64,000 nt of DNA from Denitratisoma sp. (GTDB lineage Bacteria; Pseudomonadota; Gammaproteobacteria; Burkholderiales; Rhodocyclaceae): assembly GCA_032027165.1 (NCBI GenBank), contig JAVSMO010000001.1, positions 991,548 through 1,055,547 of the forward strand. Reading direction: 5' to 3'. The notes under the pieces are model-generated. The model worked only from the letters and a program-made list of their open reading frames with translations, was not told the DNA's origin and did no database searches. Shown one piece after another: positions 31,853-40,046 of this stretch. Made by a program: the position numbers and the translations under genes. Position 1 is the first letter of the stretch, and each line of letters begins with the position of its first letter.

Positions 31853-33049
31853 CTATCTGCCAATAGCAAAATAAGTTCCTGAGTAGCTGCCGCTGACCGA
31901 GCCCGCCAGTGTCATTCCTGACGTCGTTGCGCTCACAGTGGTGACCAATGTCGTGACGTTTGGCAGGAATGTCCCGAATTGCAAAACGACATTAGGGAAC
32001 GTGATGGGAAAAGTTACAGAGGCGCTGTTGGATGACACAAACGAATAGGCGCCCCACTGCAGAATAAGGCCGCCCGGGAGCTTTTGATAACCTGCGCCAT
32101 TGAGAGAGTTGGCGAACACTCCGGCTCGCTTCAACTGAGCTGAGCCGCTCACAACCATCCACCCGTTGACGCCGTTCGACTCAATGGAGAGCGTGTCGTA
32201 TTGTCCGAGCACAATCTGAGTAGTGCCGCCGTCCGGATAAAAGACGTTTGCACCAGCTCTCTGAATTGTTACATCGGCCGATCCGCCATTAAAAAAAGTC
32301 AGTACATGCTTGCCATTGGATGCACTCACTGCCGGGAGCGTGATGACAGTGCCACTGCCGGACACAGAAATCAGTTTTCCGAAGTCGGCATCTGTTAACG
32401 CGGCGCTTGCTGCATAGCTGACCTGTCCGGCGAATTTCTGTGCTTCTTTTTCTACGAATTCCGTCGTCGCCAGCTTTGTGCTGCTATCGAATTGCGCCTG
32501 CGTCGGAGCCGTCGGGTTCCCGGTGAAAGCTGGCGATGCCAGCGCGGCCTTAAGTGCCAACGCGTTGGTTACCGTCGCCGCGAAGTTCGCGTCGTCGCCG
32601 AGCGCGGCGGCCAGTTCGTTGAGGGTGTCGAGCGTGCCCGGCGAGCTGTCCACCAGGGCGGCGATGGCGGCGGCGACGTCGGCGGGCGAGGCGGCGCCGA
32701 TGGTGGCGCGCGCGTCGGCGGCGTCGGCGGCGGCGAGCAGGGTGCGGGCGAAGGCGGTCAGCGCGGTCAGCGCGGGCGCGTCGGGGCCGGTGAAGTAGAG
32801 CGTCTGGTCCGCCGCGGTCACCAGGGCGGAGAGCGCGGTGAGCATGTCGTCGAGCGGCTGCTTGCCGGCGCCGAGGCCGAGGACCTGCATCTTCAGCCAA
32901 TTGCTGCGGGCGAGCAGCTGCTTGGCCTGCAGGTTGTCGATGCCGTCGGCGCCGCCCAGCACAAGATCCTCCTGCTCGAGCTGGTAGATGCCCTGTACCC
33001 AGGCGTCGAATTCATCGACGGCGGCGACGGTTTCCGGGATGTTTGCCAT
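31853..33049 (-). CDS. H: tail fibre protein (gpH-like)
   Basis: A 398-residue receptor-binding fibre. The first 180 residues are Ala-rich and contain the recurrent DSSPGTLDTLNELAAALGDD motif of phage fibres, then the PAFTGNPTAPTQ repeat linker. The distal part (about 200-398) is Ser/Thr/Gly-rich beta structure ending SYSGTYFAIGR. Base composition drops clearly in the distal 600 bases compared with the proximal half and neighbours, which suggests exchange of the tip by recombination. It is shorter than P2 gpH (669 residues). Confidence 0.87.
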   Translation of the reverse strand: MANIPETVAAVDEFDAWVQGIYQLEQEDLVLGGADGIDNLQAKQLLARSNWLKMQVLGLGAGKQPLDDMLTALSALVTAADQTLYFTGPDAPALTALTAFARTLLAAADAADARATIGAASPADVAAAIAALVDSSPGTLDTLNELAAALGDDANFAATVTNALALKAALASPAFTGNPTAPTQAQFDSSTKLATTEFVEKEAQKFAGQVSYAASAALTDADFGKLISVSGSGTVITLPAVSASNGKHVLTFFNGGSADVTIQRAGANVFYPDGGTTQIVLGQYDTLSIESNGVNGWMVVSGSAQLKRAGVFANSLNGAGYQKLPGGLILQWGAYSFVSSNSASVTFPITFPNVVLQFGTFLPNVTTLVTTVSATTSGMTLAGSVSGSYSGTYFAIGR

Positions 33050-33059
33050 GTTCTAGCTC

Positions 33060-33641
33060 CTAGTTGATGCTGGTGTTGACGACGCCGCGCGTGTAGCTGC
33101 CGTCGCGCACGTGCAGGCCGTTGCGGCGCAGTGCGGCCTGCGCGAAATCGACGGAGAGCAGCACGACGCAGTTGCGTTTGGTGGACTCGAGCAGCCGCCT
33201 GATCTGGAAGGCCTGGTCGATGGTGACCGGACGCTTGAGGATGACGCGGAAGGTCGGCCAGCCGGCCAGGCCGAAGCGCCGGCGCAGTCCGTTGCGCGTG
33301 GCCTCGCCGTTGTGCCGCAGGCAGTCGGCGCGCTCGATGATGTCGGCGTCGGGCTGGCCGACGCTGGCCAGCGAGACGCGGATGGCGTGCGGGGTGCCCT
33401 TTTTCTTGTGGATCTGCCGGGCGGCGGCGATGACGGCGCGCTTTTTCTCGACCGACCAGCCGTGATCCCACTCGTCGACAGACAGCGCCCAGGCCAGGAA
33501 GGGCAGCAGGGCCGGCGGGCAGGCGGCGGCGTTCCACAGTGTTGGGACGATCCGCGGCGGAGCGAAGCGGCCGGTCGCCTGCGAGGCGGCGCGCTCGAGC
33601 GCGGTGGCGTTCTTCGGCAGCAGGGCTTCCGGTCCGCTCAT
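33060..33641 (-). CDS. I: baseplate/tail protein gpI
   Basis: A 193-residue P2 gpI homologue: LLPKNATALERAASQATGR near the N-terminus, then PTLWNAAACPPALLPFLAWA and LSVDEWDHGWSVEKKRAVI, the classical tail protein I signature. It joins the baseplate with gpJ and gpW. The start overlaps the J stop by ATGA. Confidence 0.94.
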   Translation of the reverse strand: MSGPEALLPKNATALERAASQATGRFAPPRIVPTLWNAAACPPALLPFLAWALSVDEWDHGWSVEKKRAVIAAARQIHKKKGTPHAIRVSLASVGQPDADIIERADCLRHNGEATRNGLRRRFGLAGWPTFRVILKRPVTIDQAFQIRRLLESTKRNCVVLLSVDFAQAALRRNGLHVRDGSYTRGVVNTSIN

Positions 33642-34537
33642 GCTTCGATCCCCGCGACGGTGACGGCGATGCCGGTGCAGTAGGGCGCCTCGCCGATGCC
33701 GCAGTCGATGTCGGCTGGCGGCGAGGCGATGGTGACCTTCTTCACGCCGGGCACGTGGGCGGCGGCATCGATGGCCGACTTGATGATGTCGGCGTTGAGG
33801 CGGTGATGTGCGGCGGCGAAGGCGTCGAGCCGGGCGGTCGCTTCCGCCAGCGCCACCTCGGTGGATGCGCCCGGGAACAGGATGAGGTCGATGTCGAGCG
33901 CGTACGCGATCACCGTCGCCGGGCTGACGAGTACCTCCTCGGAGAGCGGCCGCACCTGCTCGACGTTGAGCGCGGCGTCAACGGTGTTGATCAGCGCCTG
34001 GTCGGGCACGCCGTCGCCGGTGCGGGACAGAATGAACACCTCGCTGGTGCCGCCGTACGGGGTGGAGGTCGTGGCGCTTTTCACCTGGCCGTCGGCCGAG
34101 AGGGCGTGGAACTCGAAGGCGTCGCGCGGGCCGGCGACGGAATAGCTCTCCGGCTTGAGCGAGAGCCGGTAGCGGAAGTCGTCGTCGCTCTCCCACACGG
34201 CGGCCACCGGCGGCGTGGCGTCGAGGTCCTCGGGCGTGACGAGCAGGCGCGATTCGCCGTCGTAGTAGGTGGCGCCGATGTGGTCGAGGTCGGTGCCGGT
34301 GGCGAAGGCCAGCAGCAGGGCGCGCGCCTCGTCGTTGTAGCGGGCGCGCAGCAGGGTCTCGCGGTAGGCGCATACCTCGAGCAGCTTGACGACGGGTTCC
34401 GACTCCAGGTCGATCAGTGCGGTGGCGGCCGGGTGGCGCGCCACGAAGTCCGCCTTGATGTCGGCGAGGATGGCCTCGAAGGCCAGCTCCTCGATGACGG
34501 CCGGCGGCGGCAGCATGGAGAGATCGACGCCGTTCAT
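33638..34537 (-). CDS. J: baseplate protein gpJ
   Basis: A 299-residue P2 gpJ homologue (baseplate wedge, T4 gp6-like). It has the N-terminal NGVDLSMLPPPAVIEELAFE, then RYNDEARALLLAFATGTDLD and YRLSLKPESYSVAGPRDAFE. The start at 34537 follows gpW by seven bases. All conserved blocks are present. Confidence 0.94.
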   Translation of the reverse strand: MNGVDLSMLPPPAVIEELAFEAILADIKADFVARHPAATALIDLESEPVVKLLEVCAYRETLLRARYNDEARALLLAFATGTDLDHIGATYYDGESRLLVTPEDLDATPPVAAVWESDDDFRYRLSLKPESYSVAGPRDAFEFHALSADGQVKSATTSTPYGGTSEVFILSRTGDGVPDQALINTVDAALNVEQVRPLSEEVLVSPATVIAYALDIDLILFPGASTEVALAEATARLDAFAAAHHRLNADIIKSAIDAAAHVPGVKKVTIASPPADIDCGIGEAPYCTGIAVTVAGIEA

Positions 34538-34544
34538 CGGGGCC

Positions 34545-34895
34545 TCACAGCCTCACGGCCAGGCTGACGGCCTGGTTGCTGCGCGGGCCGTCGCGCCGCA
34601 CGCCTTCCATGTCGACCACGGCGGTGCCGTCGGCGTCGACGGTGAACGTGGCCTTGAGGACGCGCACGCGCGGCTCCCAGCGGATGATGGCCATCACGGT
34701 GGCGGCCATCAGGCGCAGGCGGTTGGCGGGGTTGGCCGGCTGGTCGATCAGCTCCGGCAGCAGCGAGCCATAGTCGCGCCGCATGACGCGGCTGCCGATG
34801 CGCGTGGTCAGGATGTCGCGGATGCTCTGGCGGATGTGGTCCATGTCGCCCAGGGCGCGGCCGGTGGCGGCGTTCATGCCGGTGGCGTTCACCAT
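34545..34895 (-). CDS. W: baseplate wedge protein gpW (gp25-like)
   Basis: A 116-residue homologue of P2 gpW and T4 gp25. DMDHIRQSIRDILTTRIGSR and YGSLLPELIDQP are diagnostic. The start at 34895 overlaps the V stop; M7 is an alternative start. Confidence 0.93.
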   Translation of the reverse strand: MVNATGMNAATGRALGDMDHIRQSIRDILTTRIGSRVMRRDYGSLLPELIDQPANPANRLRLMAATVMAIIRWEPRVRVLKATFTVDADGTAVVDMEGVRRDGPRSNQAVSLAVRL

Positions 34896-35515
34896 CCGCT
34901 GCCTCCGCTGGGGACGGGGTCGCCGGCGTCCGGCCCCACGTGGTGGTGGGTGTGCAGCACGACGCCGTTGCTGCGCAGGATGCCCTGCTCGTGGAGCAGG
35001 TCGCCGATGATGGTGACGGCGTGGCCGTAGTCGCCGGCCTCGCCCATCATGCCGTTGTGGTAGGTGATCAGCCCGTCGACCTCGAGCTCGCCGGTGAGGT
35101 GAGTCATCGGCGTGTCGAGGGTGACGGAGACGGCGGCTTCGATGCGGGCGGTCTGGATGCCGGTGGCGGTCAGCGCGCCGGTGGCGTGGTTGTAGGCGAT
35201 GCGGGCGCCGTCCGGGTAGTCGATGACGTGATCGTCCGGGCTCTGGCTCGGCGCCGCGTGCGCGGTGCTGTAGATGCCGGTGAACACGATGCCGCCGGCC
35301 GGCTCGCCGCTGGGCGAGAGCACGATGGCCTGCTCGCCGACCGTGGGCGGGTCCCAGCTGCGCGTGTTGCCGGCGCGGGCCGGCATGAAGGGCAGCCAGT
35401 CGGTGTCCAGCCCGCCCGACTTGACGCGACAGAGCGCGTTTTGATGGTCGACGGCGAGGATGGTGCCGATGCGGATCAGGTTTTCCAGGCGGCGCGAGAG
35501 TTCGACGATGTCCAT
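34889..35515 (-). CDS. V: baseplate spike protein gpV
   Basis: A 208-residue P2 gpV homologue (membrane-piercing spike). It has an N-terminal OB-like domain (IGTILAVDHQNALCRVKSG...), a beta-helix region and a C-terminal histidine cluster HTHHHV, the site that binds metal at the spike tip in P2 gpV. ATG at 35515 is chosen over a TTG nine bases upstream. Confidence 0.93.
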   Translation of the reverse strand: MDIVELSRRLENLIRIGTILAVDHQNALCRVKSGGLDTDWLPFMPARAGNTRSWDPPTVGEQAIVLSPSGEPAGGIVFTGIYSTAHAAPSQSPDDHVIDYPDGARIAYNHATGALTATGIQTARIEAAVSVTLDTPMTHLTGELEVDGLITYHNGMMGEAGDYGHAVTIIGDLLHEQGILRSNGVVLHTHHHVGPDAGDPVPSGGSGW

Positions 35516-35581
35516 GGCGGTCAATATGCCTCTCGCGTGCGCGGGTTTCGGGGCCGTGGCGTTGTGCGGCGCATGGCTACA

Positions 35582-36034
35582 TCACCCGGCGAGGTAGGCG
35601 AGGACGGCGTCCTCGACGGCGGCGATCTCGGGATCCGTCAGGCCGAGCAGTTGCCGGGCCGGGTAGTCGACTTCCGGCCCGCCGCGGCGGTTGACGCGGT
35701 CGCGCAGGCCGTGCTGGTGCACCTTGGCCATGGCCTGCACCTGGGCGGCGAAGGTGACGACGGCGGCGTCAGGCGAGGACTCGGCCTTCATCCAGCGCGC
35801 CGTGCGCAGTTTCGAAAACATGGTTCGCCGGCGCAGGCTGCCCGGCTTGCGGCGCAGGCGCGGCTTCCTCGGCGCGTAGGGCGTGCCGTCCGGGTTGAGC
35901 TGGGCGCCGACCCGCCTGGACTGACTTTCGCGCAGGCTGCTGGCCAGCGTGCGGGCGAGCTTGCGGCGTTCCGCCGGCGCCAGGCGCGCCAGCAGGCCGG
36001 AGGCGAAGCTCTCCAGCGGCGCGAGCTCGTTCAC
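35582..36034 (-). CDS. S: tail completion protein gpS
   Basis: A 150-residue P2 gpS (virion morphogenesis) homologue. It has ERRKLARTLASSLRESQSRR, GTPYAPRKPR and MFSKLRTARWMKAE segments. It overlaps the gpR stop by four bases and is followed by a 66-base gap with a candidate activator site before V. Confidence 0.92.
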   Translation of the reverse strand: MNELAPLESFASGLLARLAPAERRKLARTLASSLRESQSRRVGAQLNPDGTPYAPRKPRLRRKPGSLRRRTMFSKLRTARWMKAESSPDAAVVTFAAQVQAMAKVHQHGLRDRVNRRGGPEVDYPARQLLGLTDPEIAAVEDAVLAYLAG

Positions 36035-36489
36035 TGGACCACTTCCACGCCGTTGGCTTCCATCGACCAGCCGGTGGGGCCGGTGAGATCCGGCAGGGCC
36101 GGCTCGTCGCAGTGGGTGGCGGTGTAGATGCCGCCGGCCAGCGTCACCACTACGCGCTCGGAGAGTTCCAGGGTGACGAGGATGTCGGTCTTTTCGTTGT
36201 CGAGGATCTCGGCCTCGAAGCGGATGGCGCTGTCCTGCCGCTCGGCGCTCTGCAGGAGCTCCGGCTGGTTGACCTGCAGCCAGGCGAGCAGCGGGATCAT
36301 CAGCGTGTCGGCGTGATCGGTGAAGTCGGTGAACAGCAGCTGCAGCTCGTAGCGGTACTCGAAGGACAGGCTGCCCAGCCGGCTCGCCAGCCGCCCCTTC
36401 TCGATGAAGACCTGCAGCCGGTCCGGGTGCTTGGCCAGGTGCGGCACCTTTTCGGCCAGCCAGGCGCGCAGTTCAGTCGGCTTCTTCAC
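36031..36489 (-). CDS. R: tail completion protein gpR
   Basis: A 152-residue P2 gpR homologue: KKPTELRAWLAEKVPHLAKH, FEYRYELQLLFTDFTDHAD and the LAWLQVNQPELL segment are diagnostic. A GTG start at 36489 is chosen because it overlaps the i-spanin stop (GTGA) and begins the conserved region; the longer frame reads through unrelated coding. Confidence 0.92.
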   Translation of the reverse strand: MKKPTELRAWLAEKVPHLAKHPDRLQVFIEKGRLASRLGSLSFEYRYELQLLFTDFTDHADTLMIPLLAWLQVNQPELLQSAERQDSAIRFEAEILDNEKTDILVTLELSERVVVTLAGGIYTATHCDEPALPDLTGPTGWSMEANGVEVVQ

Positions 36490-36727
36490 TGCTCGATGGC
36501 CTGCTGCTCGCGGATCCACGCCTGGCAGCCGAGGAGCTGCTCGCGCCAGCCGAGGGCGGTGGCATAGTTGTGGACAACCGTGGCGGCGACGGCAGAGAGC
36601 GCAACGCCTCCGGCGGCTCCATCACCGAGGCCGGGGGGGCCGGGAATTTCACCAGCGGCTGCGGCGTTATGCAGCCGCACAAAACCGCGAGTGACAGCGC
36701 AAGCGGCATCAGCTTCAGGGGTGACAT
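36473..36727 (-). CDS. lysC: embedded o-spanin lipoprotein (Rz1/LysC-like)
   Basis: An 84-residue frame inside the i-spanin gene in a different frame. It has a lipoprotein signal (SPLKLMPLALSLAVLCGC, lipid Cys at 19) followed by a Pro-rich region (KFPAPPASVMEPPEAL). This is the standard architecture of Rz1-type outer-membrane spanins. With the i-spanin it fuses inner and outer membranes at lysis. It extends 13 bases beyond the i-spanin stop. Confidence 0.8.
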   Translation of the reverse strand: MSPLKLMPLALSLAVLCGCITPQPLVKFPAPPASVMEPPEALRSLPSPPRLSTTMPPPSAGASSSSAARRGSASSRPSSSEEAD

Positions 36728-37022
36728 AAACAGGGACCTCCTTGACGATGGTTTCTCCCGCTTCGCGGACGATGCGGATGCGCTCGCGCACGCGCACCTC
36801 GACGCGGGTGGTGACGGCGCCCTGGGCGGCGGCGATCTTCACCGCCGCCTTGGCCTGGGCGCCCTGGTAGTCGATCAGCTTCTGCGTGCCGTGCTCGTTG
36901 CCCTTGACCCAGCCGAAGGCGACGAGGGCGAGCGCGACGAGCAGGATGCCGATCGCGCGCATCGGCAGCGACGGCAGCGGCAGGGCTTTGGTCAGCAGGC
37001 CCTTGGTCAGCAGGCCGAGCAT
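36486..37022 (-). CDS. lysB: i-spanin (Rz/LysB-like)
   Basis: A 178-residue protein. The N-terminal signal-anchor (about residues 21-38, MRAIGILLVALALVAFGW) precedes a charged periplasmic coiled coil (QGAQAKAAVKIAAAQGAV, RVRERIRIVREAGE). Cysteines are near the C-terminus. The o-spanin is nested in another frame in its second half. The ATG at 37022 overlaps the endolysin stop (TGATG-like). Confidence 0.83.
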   Translation of the reverse strand: MLGLLTKGLLTKALPLPSLPMRAIGILLVALALVAFGWVKGNEHGTQKLIDYQGAQAKAAVKIAAAQGAVTTRVEVRVRERIRIVREAGETIVKEVPVYVTPEADAACAVTRGFVRLHNAAAAGEIPGPPGLGDGAAGGVALSAVAATVVHNYATALGWREQLLGCQAWIREQQAIEQ

Positions 37023-37825
37023 CAGGCCGCTTCCTCGGCGGCGCCGGCGCCGCTGTAGCGCGCATAGGCGCGCGCCAGGCGCTGGTCGTAGAGGTTTTCC
37101 CGCCAGGCCGGACCGTTGTAGAGCTTGGCGAACTCGGCCCACTTGCGGCCCTTCAGCGCCTTGTGCAGGGCCGGGTCCGCGGCGATGAAGCGGACGAAGG
37201 CTTCGAGGTGCGCGGCTTCGCCGCCGCGCATGGCCTCGACGAAGGCCTCCACGCTGTCGTAGCCGCAGGTCTGCCAGTGGAAGCCCATGATCTGGTACTG
37301 CCCCCAGCTCGCGGACTGCAGGGCGCAGGCGCGGTCGATGCCGCAGGCGGTGGCCAGGCGCGCGTGCTCGGCGGCGCCGCCGGCGTAGCCGCCGCGCTTC
37401 GCGTTCACGACGTTCGGGTACTGCGCGGCGAGGGCGTCGGCATCGCGGCCGGCCTCGGCGAGCAGGCGGTGCATGACGTGGCGCTCGAACAGGATCGCGG
37501 GGCGGCCATCCGGCAGGAAGCCGTGGCCGAGGCTCTCGACCTCGTTGACGGCCATGACGGCGGCGACGGCGACGCCGAGATCCTCGGCGGCGCGGGCGAT
37601 GTCGGCCTGGCCGAGCAGGCGGGCGGGCCGGCTGCCCGTTTCCAGGACCGCCAGCGTCTTGGGACCGGCGATGCCATCGACCACCAGGCCGGCGCGCTGC
37701 TGGAAGCCGCTGACGGCGTCCTCGGTGCGGTCGCCGAACCAGCCGTCCTTTTCCACTTCAAAGCCGGCGGCGGCGAGGCGATGCTGCAGCTCGCGCACCT
37801 TGGCGCCTGTGTCACCCTTGCGCAT
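37022..37825 (-). CDS. endolysin: peptidoglycan-binding domain plus N-acetylmuramidase (DUF3380)
   Basis: A 267-residue cell-wall hydrolase. The N-terminal PG_binding_1 domain (LQHRLAAAGFEVEKDGWFGD...GIAGPKTLAVLE, 13-63) is followed by a DUF3380-type muramidase domain (about 85-260). That domain has VNEVESLGHGFLPDGRPAIL, FERHVMHR, ALQSASWGQYQIMGFH and KLYNGPAW. No signal peptide is visible, so export depends on a holin. It sits directly before the spanin genes. Confidence 0.93.
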   Translation of the reverse strand: MRKGDTGAKVRELQHRLAAAGFEVEKDGWFGDRTEDAVSGFQQRAGLVVDGIAGPKTLAVLETGSRPARLLGQADIARAAEDLGVAVAAVMAVNEVESLGHGFLPDGRPAILFERHVMHRLLAEAGRDADALAAQYPNVVNAKRGGYAGGAAEHARLATACGIDRACALQSASWGQYQIMGFHWQTCGYDSVEAFVEAMRGGEAAHLEAFVRFIAADPALHKALKGRKWAEFAKLYNGPAWRENLYDQRLARAYARYSGAGAAEEAA

Positions 37826-38120
37826 GATGGGCTCCTTTGTCGAGGTTGGTCGGGGCGCGCGTCAGGATGCGCAGGCGGCGCTCGCAGACCAGCAGCGCGG
37901 CAATGCCGGCGGCAAGCATGAGGACGTGCCATTCCGGGACGGCTCCGGAGGCGATGGCGAAGATGCCGGCGACGGCGCCGCCGGCGAGCAGGATGAAGGC
38001 GAGGCGGACGAGGCGCGGCGTGTCCCGGCTCATGCGGTTGATGGCCGGCTCGGCGCGGGCGAGGATGATCGTGCAGAGAGCGAGTCCGAGCAGCTGGGCG
38101 AAAAGGGCGAGGGCGTTCAT
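37812..38120 (-). CDS. holin-like membrane protein 1
   Basis: A 102-residue protein with three hydrophobic segments (about 3-21, 39-60 and 65-83) and a basic C-terminus. It is immediately upstream of the endolysin (14-base overlap) and downstream of another small membrane protein. By position it is a holin or antiholin candidate. There is no sequence signature stronger than topology. Confidence 0.65.
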   Translation of the reverse strand: MNALALFAQLLGLALCTIILARAEPAINRMSRDTPRLVRLAFILLAGGAVAGIFAIASGAVPEWHVLMLAAGIAALLVCERRLRILTRAPTNLDKGAHHAQG

Positions 38121-38500
38121 CGCCTGGCCTCCGCCCGTGCCGCCACGCGCAGCAGGATGCGGCCGAAGCCGCTGATGCCGAGGAAGCCGATGCAGAAGGC
38201 CACCGGGAACTGCATGGCTTCGCGCGTGATGTCGGCCGGCCACCAGGGCAGCAGCCTGGCGGCGGCGGAGGCGGCGACGGCGGCGGCGACCGGCGCCAGG
38301 TAGCCGGCGATCATCGCCGAGCCGATCATTGAGAGGATACGTGCAAGCAGGCCGGCGGGCGGCTGGTGGGACAGGGCCCACATGCCGCCGAAGAGGCCGG
38401 CCAGCAGCATCGGCGGATGCAGGCCGGTGGCAATGCCGAACAGAGTGATGCCGGCGACGCTGACGGCGATCAAGGCGCTGCTGGTGGTCGGCTCGGCCAT
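38117..38500 (-). CDS. holin-like membrane protein 2
   Basis: A 127-residue protein with four hydrophobic stretches: ALIAVSVAGITLFGIATG, PPMLLAGLFGGMWAL, ILSMIGSAMIAGYLAP and a C-terminal AFCIGFLGISGFGRILL. It resembles holins of P2-like betaproteobacterial phages (the gpY position). It overlaps the next membrane gene by ATGA. Either of the pair could be the holin and the other the antiholin. Confidence 0.7.
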   Translation of the reverse strand: MAEPTTSSALIAVSVAGITLFGIATGLHPPMLLAGLFGGMWALSHQPPAGLLARILSMIGSAMIAGYLAPVAAAVAASAAARLLPWWPADITREAMQFPVAFCIGFLGISGFGRILLRVAARAEARR

Positions 38501-38507
38501 GTCAGTT

Positions 38508-38717
38508 TTAATCCCAGAGCTGGAGCAGGTCGTTCGTGCGCGGCGCGGCGTCGGCCGGATCGGGCAGTTCGACGACGGTGCCGACGGGCAGGACGGGGCC
38601 GAGCGCGGCCAGCCCAGGGTTCGTTTCCAGCACCCGCTCGGTGACGCCGCCGGTGCGGCCGAGGTGGCGGAAGCAGAGCAGATCCGCCGTGTCGCCCTGT
38701 TGCGCGGTGACCCGCAT
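38508..38717 (-). CDS. X: tail protein gpX (LysM-like)
   Basis: A 69-residue P2 gpX homologue: RVTAQQGDTADLLCFRHLGR and PVGTVVELPDPADA form the LysM-like fold. In P2-like phages it lies between L and the holin, as here. A REP-like repeat separates it from L. Confidence 0.92.
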   Translation of the reverse strand: MRVTAQQGDTADLLCFRHLGRTGGVTERVLETNPGLAALGPVLPVGTVVELPDPADAAPRTNDLLQLWD

Positions 38718-38725
38718 CAGAGGTG

Positions 38726-38802
38726 CCTCCCACGCTCGCAGAGGCGGCTCGCTGCCCCCCCAGGGGGGGCGCGATGCGCTTGGGGCTGCCCGGCGCGCAT
38801 CA
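38726..38802 (+). repeat. REP-like GC hairpin element, copy 2
   Basis: Second copy of the repeat at 21861-21937, with the same orientation, about 90% identity and the same central CCCCCC/GGGGGG hairpin. Its right end CGCGCATCA supplies the TGA stop codon of gene L (38800-38802). Confidence 0.75.
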
Positions 38803-39267
38803 GATCAGCTCCACGGTGGTGCGGCGCACGCCGAGGATGTCGGCGATGGCCCAGCGGGCGTCGCGGCGCAGATCGTCGATCGTGCCTTCCAGGGCGTCGG
38901 CCTTGCGCTCGCCCTTGCCGGTGGCGTCGAAATCGGGATGGCGCTCGGTCAGGCCGGCCTTGGCCAGGCAGCCGACGGCGCGCAGGTAGCGGTGAACGTG
39001 GATCGAGACGTCGTTGATCTGCGCTGCGTCCACGTCGGCGAGCGTGGCGGCGCCGGCGGCCTGCTGCGTCTCGCGCCAGGCGGCGAGCTCGCCGTTCACC
39101 GAGGCGATCGCCTCGATCAGCGCCGCGTTCAGGCGCTCGGCGGTGACGGTGCCGTCGATGCGCTGGGCTTCGCGGATCTTCGCCGGATCGACTTCCGGCC
39201 AGAACGGGCCCGGGTCGATGGGCGGCTCTGCGGCCGGGGTTGCGGGTGAGGTGACGACGAAGCTCAT
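38800..39267 (-). CDS. L: head completion protein gpL
   Basis: A 155-residue P2 gpL homologue: EPPIDPGPFWPEVDPAKIRE, RLNAALIEAIASVNGELAAW and RRDARWAIADILGVRRTTVE. The stop codon lies inside the REP-like repeat. The 98 bases between it and gpM hold a GC-rich palindrome but no gene. Confidence 0.92.
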   Translation of the reverse strand: MSFVVTSPATPAAEPPIDPGPFWPEVDPAKIREAQRIDGTVTAERLNAALIEAIASVNGELAAWRETQQAAGAATLADVDAAQINDVSIHVHRYLRAVGCLAKAGLTERHPDFDATGKGERKADALEGTIDDLRRDARWAIADILGVRRTTVELI

Positions 39268-39365
39268 GGTCCTTTGCGGTCAGTCGGGCGGTGGTCGGTG
39301 GCGGCACCGGCAAAGGAGAGAAACCGGTGCGCCACCGAGCCGCCCCGTGCGGGGTCCGCCCGGTG

Positions 39366-40043
39366 TCAGCCGTTTCCCGTCGGGGATCCGGCCAAGTTCT
39401 TGATCTCGCGCTCGAGGCGCTCGATGTCCTTTTTCACGCCGACCTTGTCGTGCAGGGCCAGGGCGCGCTTGAGATGGTCGAGCGCCGCCGGCTTGTCGCC
39501 GCGCAGGTCGAGGCCGAGGCCGATGGCCTTGAGCAGCTTGGCGCGCACCTCGTCGGGCATGTCCTGCCCGGCCGTGATGCCATCGGCGGCGATGAGCGAG
39601 GCCGTGGTGGCTTCGTCGATGCCGTCCTTCAGCCGCAAGGCGTGGTCGGCGAGCTCCTCGGCGATCAGGCAGGCGGTGCCGCGCTTGTACTGGTCCGGCA
39701 TCGCCAGCTGGTGCGCGAGGGCGTAGGCGCCGATGCGCAGGGCCTGTTCGAGGTCGCCGGTGTCGATGCTCCAGACCATGACGGTCATGAGGACGTCGTC
39801 CTGCACGCCGTGCCCGCCCTCGAGCGCGCCCTGCACCCAGGGCGCGTATTCCGGCAGCAGCTCGCGCTTGATCTCGGCGCGGCGCTCGAGCGACTGGATG
39901 TCGGAGAGGCGGCGCTTGTCTTCGGCCAGCTTGAGCAGCATCAGCTCGTAGGCGGTGGCGTCGGAGCGGGTGGCGGGCGTCTCCGCCGCCTGGCGATTGG
40001 CGGCAGAGACGCGCTGGAAGTGGCGGCGGGCCGGGCTGTCCAT
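39366..40043 (-). CDS. M: terminase endonuclease subunit gpM
   Basis: A 225-residue P2 gpM homologue, the cos-cutting terminase small subunit. MDSPARRHFQRVSAANRQAA, KRELLPEYAPWVQGALEGGH and LMTVMVWSIDTGDLEQALRI are diagnostic. The ATG follows the gpN stop TAA by three A. Confidence 0.94.
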   Translation of the reverse strand: MDSPARRHFQRVSAANRQAAETPATRSDATAYELMLLKLAEDKRRLSDIQSLERRAEIKRELLPEYAPWVQGALEGGHGVQDDVLMTVMVWSIDTGDLEQALRIGAYALAHQLAMPDQYKRGTACLIAEELADHALRLKDGIDEATTASLIAADGITAGQDMPDEVRAKLLKAIGLGLDLRGDKPAALDHLKRALALHDKVGVKKDIERLEREIKNLAGSPTGNG

Positions 40044-40046
40044 TTT

